Below, piece by piece: positions 33,826 to 42,337 of a DNA stretch of 63,043 bases (its first letter is position 1; each line of letters opens with the position of its first letter). Origin of the DNA: Lysobacter sp. Root690 (lineage in GTDB: Bacteria; Pseudomonadota; Gammaproteobacteria; Xanthomonadales; Xanthomonadaceae); the NCBI RefSeq assembly GCF_001427785.1, contig NZ_LMHM01000001.1, forward strand, positions 611,856-674,898, given 5' to 3'. The position numbers were made by a program, and so were the translations under genes. The notes below the pieces were generated by a model that had not been told where the DNA came from, did no database searches, and saw nothing but the letters and a program-made list of their open reading frames with translations.

Positions 33826-36798
33826 TCAGAAATCCACGGACACGGTCAACTGGGCGTAGCGCGGCGACTGATAGCCAGTGCCGTACAGGTACTGCGGGTT
33901 CTTGAAGCCGATGTCCTGTTCGTACTCGTCGTCGACTTCGATCCTGCGCTGCTGGTTGAGCAGGTTGTACACCGCCAGCTTGACCCGCAGATTGGCCTGG
34001 GCGAACTGCTGCTGATAGCTCAGGCTGGCGCCCATGTCGAAGATCCACGGCGTGCGCCCGCCCGAACCGCGGCGGCGCAGCTCGTAGGTGCGCTCGGCGA
34101 AGTTGTCGGCCTGGCAGTTGGCCACGCACACATAGAAGCTGTGGTAGCTGGTGCCGTCGAACGGGCTGCCCTTGCCGAAGGCGTTGATCGGCCGGCCCGA
34201 CTGCGCGTTCAAGGTCGCGCCGACCGACCAGTTGTCGTTGATCGCATACGCGCCGCGCAGCTTGATCTGGTGACGGCGGTCGTTCGGCAGCGGGCCGTCG
34301 CCGTTCAAGTTCACGAACGGATTGTCGAACGACTCGGTGCGGCCGGTGTTGTCGAAACCGAAGTCGGAATTCGACGGGCCTTCGGCATTGCCCTCGCTCT
34401 TGGACCACGTGTACGACGCGTTGAACGCCCACTTGTCGTCCCAGGCGCGATCGAGCATGAACTCCAGCGCGCGATAAGTACGCTTTGGCTTGACCCAGCC
34501 GCGCTCGCCGACATAGTTGCCGTCGGCGTCGTACAGGGCCCAACCGGCGCGCGAGGTGTCGATGTTGACGTAACCGTCGTTGATGCCGTCGCAGTTGGTA
34601 TCGGTGTACAGCTTCACCGACTTGCCGGGATTGCCCATCACATAGCCGATCTCGCCGGGCGAGCCGTTGCACAGGATGCCGTTGGAGGTGATCTCCATAT
34701 CGTCGATGGCGTTGTGCAGGCGCCGGTAGATGCCGCGCACGCCCCACGACCAGGTCTCGTCGATCATCGACTGATAACCGAGGATGGCTTCGTCCTGGTA
34801 GACCGGATCGATGTCGGCGTCGACTTCGCTGCGCAGGTCGCCGACGCTGCCGTCGCCCTGGCTGTTGTCGACCGGGCCGATCTGCTGGCCTAGGACCGGC
34901 CGGTAATAGGTCGATCCGTTCTTCTCGAACGCCTCAAGCCCGGCCAGCGCGTAGTAGGTGCGCTCATCGAGGAAGGCACCGGCCTGCTTGACGTTGATCT
35001 GGTTGACGATCGGCAGGTAATAGCGGCCCACGTTGCCGAAGATCTTGGAGCGGCCGTCGCCGTTGAAGTCCCAGGAGAAGCCCAGGCGCGGCGCGAGCAT
35101 GTCGTCGATCTTGATGTAGGTGTTGCCCTCGCCGTCCTTGTTGTCGAAGCCTTCCATGCGCACGCCGGCGTTGAGCATGAAGTCCGGGGTGATCTGCCAG
35201 TTGTCTTCGATGTAATAAGCCGAGTTGATCGACTCAAACGTGCCGCTGACTTCCTGCTGGCGCGCGCGCACGTAGGCGTTGACTCCGGCCGGCACCGCCC
35301 CGCCGTTCTCGATGGTCGTGCCCGGCGTGGTCGAGTAGATCTGGAAGAACTTGCGCGACGGGCCGGGGTAGAAGCTCTCGTTGTCGGAGGTGTTGACCTC
35401 GCGGTCCAGGCCAAAGCGCAGCAGGTGATCGCCGAGTTGCCATTCGAAATCCAGGCGCGCGGCCTCGCGCTTGTCCAGGCCCTGTTCGATCAGCGCCGAG
35501 GACACGCAGCCGATCTGCGGCAGGCCCGACACCCGGCGATCCTGCACCGCGTCGCACTCCAGGTCGTTCTGGCTGCTCTGGATGCGGTCGCGCTTGTTCT
35601 CGCCGTACAACGCCTTCATCGAGAAGTTCTCGGTGAGGTAGCCGGTGTAGGTCAGCGCCCAGTTGGTGCCGCCGGCCTCGTTGAACTGGGTGTTGATGCG
35701 ATTGCCGCGGCGGCCGTTGGCCAGGTCGAACTGGTAGTTGTCGGTGGTGGTTTCGTTCTTGTCGGAGAAGGCCAGGAATTCGAGCAGATGCTTGTCGCTG
35801 ATCTGCCAGTCCAGCTTGGTGCCCCAGAACCCTTTGTCCGACTTGCCCTTGAAGAACGTGCTGCCGGCGTCGTTGGTGTTCTCGGGCTGGTAGTCGCGGA
35901 ACTCGTACATCGCATAGAAGAACAGCTTGTCCTTCACGATCGGGCCGGACGCATGGACATTGAGATTGGCGCGGTCGTACTGGTCGTGGCTGCGTATGCG
36001 GAACGGATCGCCGTCGCGGTCGTAATGGTTTTCGCCCTTCGACTGCAGCGACTTGGGTTCCCATACCAGCTCGGCGCCGTACTTGAACTCGTTGGTGCCC
36101 GACTGGGTGACCGCGTTGATCACGCCGCCGGTGGTGCGGCCGAACTCGACCGAGTAACCGCCGGTCTTGACCTGGAATTCCTTGAAGAAGCCGAACGGCA
36201 CCGAGGAGAACCCGACCCGCTTGTAGAAGTCGGTGACGTTGAGGCCGTTGATGTAGACCGCGTTCTCCGACACCGAGGAGCCGCCGAAGGAAGCGCCGCC
36301 GTACTGGCCCTGGATCACGCCCGGCGCCAGCAAGGCCACCGACTGCGCGTCGCGGCCGACCGGGATGCGTTCGATCTCGGCCTTGGTCACGTTGGTCGCC
36401 GACTCGGTCGAGCGCACGTCCACCGGCGAGATCACCCGCGTGCCGATCACCTGCACCGCGCCGAGGTTGGTCGCATCGCCGAGGTTGATGTTGGCTTCGT
36501 TGCCCAGGCTGACCACGACCTCGATCGGCGCGCCGACCGCGGCGCCGTCCTTGCTCGCCTGCAATTGGTAGGTGCCGATCGGCAGGAACGGGAAGCGGTA
36601 GTTGCCGTTCGCATCGGCCTTGACCGTGCGGGTGAAACCGGTGTCGACGCTGCGCACCGTCACTTCGGCGCCGGCGGCCACCCGGCCGGCCAGCGAGCCG
36701 TCGGTGTTGGCGGCCAAGGCCGGCTGCACCGCCATCGAAGCAAGGCAGATCCCCATCGCCATGCACAGTGCGGACTTACCCAAGGTCTTGCCTTTCAT
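33826..36798 (-). CDS. Oar-type TonB-dependent receptor with carboxypeptidase-regulatory-like N-domain
   Basis: 990 residues. A signal peptide (about 1-29, cleaved at ALAAN) precedes a carboxypeptidase-regulatory-like beta-sandwich (about 34-110: AGAEVTVRSVDTGFTRTVKADANGNYRF). A plug follows (about 115-240: EIERIPVGRDAQSVALLAPGV, FGFFKEFQVKTGGYSVEFGRTTGGVINAV), then a large barrel ending YAQLTVSVDF with terminal Phe. This Oar-like architecture is abundant in Xanthomonadaceae and is associated with oligopeptide or protein-derived substrates. The start has a GGGGAGG site. It lies between a transglutaminase-like gene (45 bases upstream) and periplasmic D-peptide hydrolases, so import of muropeptide or peptide fragments is a reasonable, untested role. 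Confidence 0.93.
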   Translation of the reverse strand: MKGKTLGKSALCMAMGICLASMAVQPALAANTDGSLAGRVAAGAEVTVRSVDTGFTRTVKADANGNYRFPFLPIGTYQLQASKDGAAVGAPIEVVVSLGNEANINLGDATNLGAVQVIGTRVISPVDVRSTESATNVTKAEIERIPVGRDAQSVALLAPGVIQGQYGGASFGGSSVSENAVYINGLNVTDFYKRVGFSSVPFGFFKEFQVKTGGYSVEFGRTTGGVINAVTQSGTNEFKYGAELVWEPKSLQSKGENHYDRDGDPFRIRSHDQYDRANLNVHASGPIVKDKLFFYAMYEFRDYQPENTNDAGSTFFKGKSDKGFWGTKLDWQISDKHLLEFLAFSDKNETTTDNYQFDLANGRRGNRINTQFNEAGGTNWALTYTGYLTENFSMKALYGENKRDRIQSSQNDLECDAVQDRRVSGLPQIGCVSSALIEQGLDKREAARLDFEWQLGDHLLRFGLDREVNTSDNESFYPGPSRKFFQIYSTTPGTTIENGGAVPAGVNAYVRARQQEVSGTFESINSAYYIEDNWQITPDFMLNAGVRMEGFDNKDGEGNTYIKIDDMLAPRLGFSWDFNGDGRSKIFGNVGRYYLPIVNQINVKQAGAFLDERTYYALAGLEAFEKNGSTYYRPVLGQQIGPVDNSQGDGSVGDLRSEVDADIDPVYQDEAILGYQSMIDETWSWGVRGIYRRLHNAIDDMEITSNGILCNGSPGEIGYVMGNPGKSVKLYTDTNCDGINDGYVNIDTSRAGWALYDADGNYVGERGWVKPKRTYRALEFMLDRAWDDKWAFNASYTWSKSEGNAEGPSNSDFGFDNTGRTESFDNPFVNLNGDGPLPNDRRHQIKLRGAYAINDNWSVGATLNAQSGRPINAFGKGSPFDGTSYHSFYVCVANCQADNFAERTYELRRRGSGGRTPWIFDMGASLSYQQQFAQANLRVKLAVYNLLNQQRRIEVDDEYEQDIGFKNPQYLYGTGYQSPRYAQLTVSVDF

Positions 36799-36843
36799 TG
36801 CGTACTGCCTCCCCAGAATGATGTTGAGCGCTGCCGCCGACGC

Positions 36844-38406
36844 TTAGTCCTTCGTCGTCAGCACTTGCGCGCTGTAGTCGTAATCCCATTGGTCGAAGTA
36901 GAGATTTCCCCCTTCCCACTCGACCTCGCCGCGTTGCGAGTCCACCGTTTCGGAACGTTCGTGCCGCTTGGCCGGAACAAACTGCCGGCCGTAGTCGTCG
37001 TTGTAGGCGATCCGATACGCATCGAATCCGCCGAAATAGAAATTCGCCAGTTGCGAATCGGGCGAATCGAAGCGGCCGGTGGTCACGTCCACCGGCACCC
37101 AGCCGTACGGCGCCAGGTACATCCAGGCCCAGTCGTGCATGTTGGTGTAGCCGTTGTCGCCGAACACCCAACCCGACTGCCAGCGCGCCGGGATGCCGTT
37201 GAGACGCAGCAGGGTCATCAGCAGCAAGGTCTGCTGCCCGCAGTCGGCATGGCCGGCGTGCAGGGCGTAGTCGGAGATGTTGGAAATGGTCGAATACTCG
37301 CGCGCGCCGGCCCACGGGATGCGGTCGACCGCGGCATAAAGTTTCTGCGCGATCCGATACGGATTGGTTTCGTCGCCGACCACCTCGCGCGAGAACTTGC
37401 GCAGCGCATCGGTGTAGACGATGTGCGGTGGGCGTTCGCCGAGATGATCGCGTGTAGCGTCGTTGATCGGCGCGGGCACGACCTTGTCCGGGTCGATGAC
37501 GCGGTACTGGCCGAATACGGTGAGTTCGTAACTGGTTTCGAATCGGGCCGGCTGCCCGGCCTTGGCGACCTGCTGCATATAGACGGTGCGCATCGCGGTC
37601 GACTCGGGCGCGATCGTATGCGTGGCCGGCGTGCTGTTGATAAAGCGAATGGCTTCCTGCTGATGCGGCAACGCGCGCGGATACGGCAGCCAGGCGCGCA
37701 GCATCTTGCCGGCCGGCACCGCATCGGCATTCACCGTCAGCGACTGGGTGACGCGCACCCGCCGCGGCGCGGCGTAGCCCAAGCCGTCGCGGATCGCGCC
37801 GTCGCGCACTTCGGCCTGATGCGCGTTCAAGGTTTCCATCGGCCCGACGCTGAGCGGCTTGGCGCCCGGCTTGCGACGCGCCAGCGCGGCGGCGTCGAGC
37901 CGGAACAGGTTCGACGGCGCGCGCTGAAAGTAGCGCTTGTCGCCGTCGATGATCATGTATTCGAGCAAGCCTCGCCGATCCCACTCATCGAACTCGGCAT
38001 CGCGCATATCCGGGATCTGTTCGCGCAGCTTGGCCTTGGCCTGGGCTTCGTCGAGGGTGAAATCCAGACGGATGCGACGCATGCGTTCGACTTGCTCGTC
38101 GAGCGCGCGGCGCTGGTCGGCATCCAGATTCGGCCGCGCGCGCGCCTGGGCGATGCCGGCGCGTGCGCCTTCGAAGTGGCCGACGTCGATCAAGGACACG
38201 ATCGCGGCGAGGCGTTCGTCGGCGTCGCGGCGTTGTTCCTGTGCATGCACCGAACCGATCTGCGTGCTCAGCACCAGCGCCGGCAGCGCGAAGATCAGCC
38301 CGAGCGCGAGCGCGGCCGCGCGCCCGCGCCGCGAAAACGAGACGATGGCCCGCGCACGGGGAGCGATAAACAGCAGGTCAGTCACGGGATCCATACCTGG
38401 TGTCAC
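36844..38406 (-). CDS. Exported transglutaminase-like cysteine protein
   Basis: 520 residues with a late signal/anchor segment (about 30-55, AALALGLIFALPALVLST). The transglutaminase core has the full triad: Cys-389 in HADCGQQTLLL, His-424 in NMHDWAWMY and Asp-440 in GWVPVDVTTG. The N-terminal half (about 60-330) carries no domain I recognise. Bacterial members of this superfamily are usually peptidases or amidases rather than cross-linkers, so a periplasmic peptide hydrolase is plausible. Either GTG 38406 or ATG 38394 may be the start; neither has a good ribosome-binding site. It is the first gene of the leftward operon and divergent from the NlpC/P60 gene. Confidence 0.87.
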   Translation of the reverse strand: MTPGMDPVTDLLFIAPRARAIVSFSRRGRAAALALGLIFALPALVLSTQIGSVHAQEQRRDADERLAAIVSLIDVGHFEGARAGIAQARARPNLDADQRRALDEQVERMRRIRLDFTLDEAQAKAKLREQIPDMRDAEFDEWDRRGLLEYMIIDGDKRYFQRAPSNLFRLDAAALARRKPGAKPLSVGPMETLNAHQAEVRDGAIRDGLGYAAPRRVRVTQSLTVNADAVPAGKMLRAWLPYPRALPHQQEAIRFINSTPATHTIAPESTAMRTVYMQQVAKAGQPARFETSYELTVFGQYRVIDPDKVVPAPINDATRDHLGERPPHIVYTDALRKFSREVVGDETNPYRIAQKLYAAVDRIPWAGAREYSTISNISDYALHAGHADCGQQTLLLMTLLRLNGIPARWQSGWVFGDNGYTNMHDWAWMYLAPYGWVPVDVTTGRFDSPDSQLANFYFGGFDAYRIAYNDDYGRQFVPAKRHERSETVDSQRGEVEWEGGNLYFDQWDYDYSAQVLTTKD

Positions 38407-38611
38407 CCATGCGGGGCCATCGGTTCATGGCTGTGTAACATGAGTGGCACAGGTGGTCAATAAATTATTCCCTATCTATTTTTCCAAGGAAGTATGTATT
38501 CTGCGGTTCGACCCGCTGGCGCCCCGTGCGCGACCGGGTCGGTGCCGGACGACCGGCATCGAGCCTGTGACGGCGCGCGGCCGTGCCGCGCAGCCGCCGG
38601 AGCATGACGCG
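38407..38611. promoter_or_regulatory. Divergent promoter region with AT-rich dyad
   Basis: 205 bases separate the two divergent peptidoglycan-peptide operons. An AT-rich island (about 38450-38505) stands out in GC-rich surroundings. It holds AATAA-A-TTATT, a perfect 11-bp inverted repeat at 38459-38469, and TTCC-AA-GGAA at 38482-38491. Either could be the operator of the RpiR-type regulator encoded nearby, and the island probably contains both promoters. Confidence 0.55.
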
Positions 38612-40126
38612 ATGGGTACCGCTTCAAGCCGCAACCTCGGCGTAATCGCCCGCAGCCATCGCGGTGTCGCGAGCGCGTTCGTTCGCTGCAGTGCAGCACC
38701 GCGTTCAGGCGTGAGCATCGCGATATGCATCGCCGCCGCATGCCTGGGCGCGGTCTTGCTGTTGCCGGCCTGCGCCCTCGCCCGCAGCGCGACCGCCGCT
38801 CCCGCCTCGGGCATTCCAGCTACCGGCGTGATCGGCATCGAGGAGGGGCAATTGAACGCCGACTACTGGATTCGCCAACAGAGCAAGCCCGACGCGACGA
38901 TCCTCGACCCGCGAGCGATCGCCGCGCAAAACAAACGCCTGCATGAACTCGATGCATCGGTGCACGACATCGAGCATCTGCCCGCGCGCCTGACCCGGGC
39001 GCAGGTGCGTGAGTGGATCGAGGCGATGTCGCAGCCGCGCGAGGAAACCCTGTACGACGAACGCGGCGAGGAAATCCCCGCCGCCACCCTCGCCGCGCTC
39101 GGCGACAACCTCGCGCTGGATACGATTCCCGCCGAGCAGGCCACGCGCTACGGCATGGTCGTGCGCCGCGCCGACCTGCGCACCTTCCCGACCCGATTGC
39201 GCGTGTTCAACGCCAAGGGCGACAGCGACATCGACCGGTTCCAGGAAAGCGCATTGTTTCCCGGCACACCGGTGGCGATCGTGCATGCCAGCAAGGATGG
39301 CAAGTACTGGTTCGTGGTCAGCCCGCTGTACGCGGCTTGGGTCGAGAAGGACCGCATCGCCGAAGGCGCGAAGGCGGCGATCTTCGACTACACCCGCAAG
39401 ACCCCGTATCTGGTGGTGACCGGCGCGAGCGCGCGCACCGTGCACACGCCCGAGCAACCCGGCGTGTCCGACGTGCAGCTGGAAATGGGCGTGCGCGTGC
39501 CGCTGCTCGCCGACTGGCCCAGCGACAAGCCGGTCAACGGCCAACATCACTACGCCTCGCACGTGATCGAGCTGCCGTACCGCGACGATCAAGGCCGCCT
39601 GCAATTCTCTCCCGCGCTGCTGCCGCGCGCCGCCGACACCTCGGCCGATTATCTGCCGCTGACCCAGGCCAACCTCGTGCGCCAGGGCTTCAAGTTCTTC
39701 GGCGAACGCTACGGCTGGGGCCATTCGTACAACACCCGCGATTGCAGCGGTTTCGTCTCCGAGATCTACCGCAGCTTCGGCGTGCAACTGCCGCGCAACA
39801 CTCGCGACCAGGCGGTCAGCCCGGCCTATAACCGCATCGATCTCGCCGAAGGCCTGAGCCATGAGGAACGGCTGAAGATCGTCAAGACCCTGGAAGTCGG
39901 CGATCTGATCTACATCCCCGGCCACGTCATGATGGTGGTCGGCCACGAAGACGGCTGGCCGTACGTGATCCACGACACCACCGGCATCACCTTCCGCGAC
40001 CGCACCGGCGAACTGGCGCGGGTCCATCTCAACGGCGTGTCGGTGACCCCGCTGGTGCCGCTGCTGTTCAACCGCGAGCAGCCGACCGTGGACCGGATCA
40101 CCAGCATTCAACGTATACGTCCTTGA
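38612..40126 (+). CDS. SH3-domain NlpC/P60 (C40) peptidoglycan endopeptidase, YkfC-like
   Basis: 504 residues from ATG 38612, which has CGGAG nine bases upstream. An export signal (about 33-65, SIAICIAAACLGAVLLLPAC) is followed by an NlpC/P60-stabilising N-domain, SH3-like domains (about 175-330) and a C40 peptidase with Cys-378 in NTRDCSGFVSEIY and His-438 in IPGHVMMVVGH; a polar residue in VIHDTTG completes the site. Layout matches YkfC-type gamma-D-Glu-diamino-acid endopeptidases, which release L-Ala-D-Glu from stem peptides. Unlike cytoplasmic YkfC it carries an export signal, so it should act in the periplasm or on foreign walls. The epimerase gene follows 121 bases downstream. Confidence 0.92.
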   Translation: MGTASSRNLGVIARSHRGVASAFVRCSAAPRSGVSIAICIAAACLGAVLLLPACALARSATAAPASGIPATGVIGIEEGQLNADYWIRQQSKPDATILDPRAIAAQNKRLHELDASVHDIEHLPARLTRAQVREWIEAMSQPREETLYDERGEEIPAATLAALGDNLALDTIPAEQATRYGMVVRRADLRTFPTRLRVFNAKGDSDIDRFQESALFPGTPVAIVHASKDGKYWFVVSPLYAAWVEKDRIAEGAKAAIFDYTRKTPYLVVTGASARTVHTPEQPGVSDVQLEMGVRVPLLADWPSDKPVNGQHHYASHVIELPYRDDQGRLQFSPALLPRAADTSADYLPLTQANLVRQGFKFFGERYGWGHSYNTRDCSGFVSEIYRSFGVQLPRNTRDQAVSPAYNRIDLAEGLSHEERLKIVKTLEVGDLIYIPGHVMMVVGHEDGWPYVIHDTTGITFRDRTGELARVHLNGVSVTPLVPLLFNREQPTVDRITSIQRIRP

Positions 40127-40247
40127 GGCGACACTGCATGCCCGCGACCGCAGCGCCGTGTTCGCCTCATCGGGTCGATCGAACTCCGCCCGGCCCGCCG
40201 CGCTCCCATCACCGAATCACGATGAAACAAGCCAAGCCAACGACCAC

Positions 40248-41354
40248 ATGAAGATCACCGACATCCGATTCGGCATGCTGCGGGTCCCGCTCAAGACCCC
40301 GTTCAAGACCGCGCTACGCACGGTCGACACGGTCGAGGACATCGTCATCACCATCCACACCGACACCGGACACGTCGGATACGGCGAGGCGCCGGCCACC
40401 GCGGTGATCACCGGCGACACCCACGGCTCGATCGTGGAAGCGATCCGCAAGTTCATATCCCCACGCCTGATCGGCCAGGAGATCGCCAACCTCAACCGCA
40501 TCACCGGGCTGATCCAGGGCTCGTTGGAAAAAAACTCCAGCGCGAAGGCCGCGGTCGAGATCGCGGTCTACGATCTGTGGGGCCAGTTGTACGGCGCGCC
40601 GCTGTACAAGATGCTCGGCGGCGGCGATCCGGTCATCACCACCGACCTGACCATCAGCGTCGACTACATCGAGAAGATGGTCGCCGACTCGATCGCCGCG
40701 GTCGATCGCGGCTTCGAATCGCTGAAGATCAAAGTCGGCAAGGACATCGGCGTCGACATCGAACGGGTCAAGGCGATCTACGCCGCGGTCGAGGGCCGCG
40801 CGTTGCTGCGCCTGGACGCCAACCAGGGCTGGACCGCGAAACAGGCGGTGTACGCGCTGCAGACGCTGGAAGACGCGGGCGTGCGGCTGGAACTGGTCGA
40901 GCAACCGGTCAAGGCGCAGGACCTGGACGGGATGAAATACGTCACCGATCGCGTCCACACCCCGATCATGGCCGACGAAAGCGTGTTCGGCCCGGCCGAG
41001 GTGATCGACCTGATCCGCATGCGCGCGGCCGACATCATCAACATCAAGCTGATGAAGACCGGCGGCCTGTCCAAGGCGATCCAGATCGCCGACATCTGCG
41101 CGATGTACGGAGTCGAATGCATGATCGGCTGCATGATCGAGACGTCCATCTCGGTCGCCGCCGCGGTGCATCTGGCGGTGGCCAAGTCGAACGTGATCAC
41201 CAAGGTCGACCTCGACGGACCGTCGCTGTGCGCGTTCAACCCGGTCGACGGCGGGGTGATCTTCAACGAGTCCGAAATAACCGTGACCGATGCCCCGGGC
41301 CTGGGCATCCGCGAAATCCGCGGGCTCGAACCGCTGACCGCGAGCGCCGCCTGA
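40248..41354 (+). CDS. L-Ala-D/L-Glu (dipeptide) epimerase, enolase superfamily
   Basis: 368 residues. Muconate-lactonising-type enolase fold with the AE-epimerase motifs: bases Lys-160 and Lys-162 in SLKIKVGKD, metal ligands Asp-190 (LDANQGW), Glu-218 (VEQPV) and Asp-243 (MADESVF), and the second base Lys-267 in NIKLMKTGG; IGCMIETSISVAAA near the end is also typical. It interconverts L-Ala-D-Glu and L-Ala-L-Glu in the cytoplasm so that ordinary dipeptidases can finish the job (compare YcjG and YkfB). ATG 40248 is chosen because the KITDIRF strand starts the fold; no strong ribosome-binding site. It is between the YkfC-like endopeptidase and the RpiR regulator. Confidence 0.95.
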   Translation: MKITDIRFGMLRVPLKTPFKTALRTVDTVEDIVITIHTDTGHVGYGEAPATAVITGDTHGSIVEAIRKFISPRLIGQEIANLNRITGLIQGSLEKNSSAKAAVEIAVYDLWGQLYGAPLYKMLGGGDPVITTDLTISVDYIEKMVADSIAAVDRGFESLKIKVGKDIGVDIERVKAIYAAVEGRALLRLDANQGWTAKQAVYALQTLEDAGVRLELVEQPVKAQDLDGMKYVTDRVHTPIMADESVFGPAEVIDLIRMRAADIINIKLMKTGGLSKAIQIADICAMYGVECMIGCMIETSISVAAAVHLAVAKSNVITKVDLDGPSLCAFNPVDGGVIFNESEITVTDAPGLGIREIRGLEPLTASAA

Positions 41355-41455
41355 GCATGCTCGCCGCGGCCGGCTCTCGCGAAGCCCTCGCGCGGCCGGC
41401 CGTGAAGCCGGCTACGCTGTAGCCTTCCGCCGCGCCCGGGACCGGACCCCTGCCG

Positions 41456-42304
41456 ATGTCGCCACTGCTCAAGATCCGCTCAGAACGCGACCAGATGTCG
41501 GCGATCGAGCGCCGCATCGCCGACTACCTGCTGGAGAACGCGCACCTGCTGCGCGACTACTCCTCGCAGCAGTTGGCCAACGCGCTCGGCATCAGCCAGT
41601 CCAGCGTGGTCAAGTTCAGCCAGAAGCTCGGTTTCAAGGGCTATCCGGACCTCAAGTATTCGATCGGCGAGGCGGTCGCGCGCGGCGACGGCCACGACGA
41701 CAACGGCGCCGCCGTGGCCGCGCCGAGCGATCCGCATGCCGCCCTGGCCGAGCGTCTGTGGCACGGCAAGGCCCGCGCCGAGGAGGAAACCCGGCTGATC
41801 AATCCGCCCGATCGCATCGACGCGATCGCCGAACTGATCCAGGACGCGCGCCGTGTCTTCATCATCGGCCTGGGCGAGGACGGCATTCCGGCGCGCGCAC
41901 TGGCGATGAAGCTGGCGATGATCGGTATCCTCAGCGTCCACCATTTCGATCCGGTGCTGATGGCCGCGAGCACCGCGACCGCGAGCGCCGACGACGTGCT
42001 GTTGGTGTTCTCCGAGCAGGGCAAGCTGACCTCGCTATGCCATCTGGCGCGGACCTTCGGCGAAGCCGGCGGCAAGGTCGTGTCGGTGACCCGGCACACG
42101 CCCAACCCGCTGCGCGCGCATGCGGATTTCTCGCTGCTGGTGTCGGCGCACGACGAGCGCGCGCATGTCGAGCCGCTGCTGTACCAGTCGGCGCTGCAGC
42201 ACCTGCTCGACCTGATCTTCATTCTGCTGTGCGAACGCGGTCAGGGCCGCCTGAGCCAGCTCGACAGCAACGCCGAACGCATCCAGGACATGCTCGATAC
42301 CTGA
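41456..42304 (+). CDS. MurR/RpiR-family transcriptional regulator
   Basis: 282 residues: an N-terminal RpiR helix-turn-helix (about 1-75, with IADYLLENAHLLRDYSSQQLANALGISQSSVVKFSQKLGFKGY spread over it) and a C-terminal SIS domain (about 115-250, VFIIGLGEDGIPARALAMKL and DDVLLVFSEQGKLTSL). SIS domains of this family bind phosphosugars; E. coli MurR senses MurNAc-6-phosphate. Here the neighbours are stem-peptide genes, so a peptidoglycan-derived ligand is likely. It follows the epimerase by 101 bases and precedes the L,D-transpeptidase-like gene by 33 bases. It probably controls both divergent operons. Confidence 0.93.
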   Translation: MSPLLKIRSERDQMSAIERRIADYLLENAHLLRDYSSQQLANALGISQSSVVKFSQKLGFKGYPDLKYSIGEAVARGDGHDDNGAAVAAPSDPHAALAERLWHGKARAEEETRLINPPDRIDAIAELIQDARRVFIIGLGEDGIPARALAMKLAMIGILSVHHFDPVLMAASTATASADDVLLVFSEQGKLTSLCHLARTFGEAGGKVVSVTRHTPNPLRAHADFSLLVSAHDERAHVEPLLYQSALQHLLDLIFILLCERGQGRLSQLDSNAERIQDMLDT

Positions 42305-42337
42305 GCGCGGGGATGCGATGGCCAGCGAGGACGCGAC

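Noticed and set aside
33749-34747. N-terminal extension of the serine hydrolase into the TonB receptor gene
   Set aside because: The signal peptide starts at 33748, and the extension lies over the coding end of the receptor in another frame.
35425-38463. A 1012-codon open frame antisense to the TonB receptor and transglutaminase genes
   Set aside because: No recognisable domain, and it spans two well-supported genes and their intergenic gap on the opposite strand.
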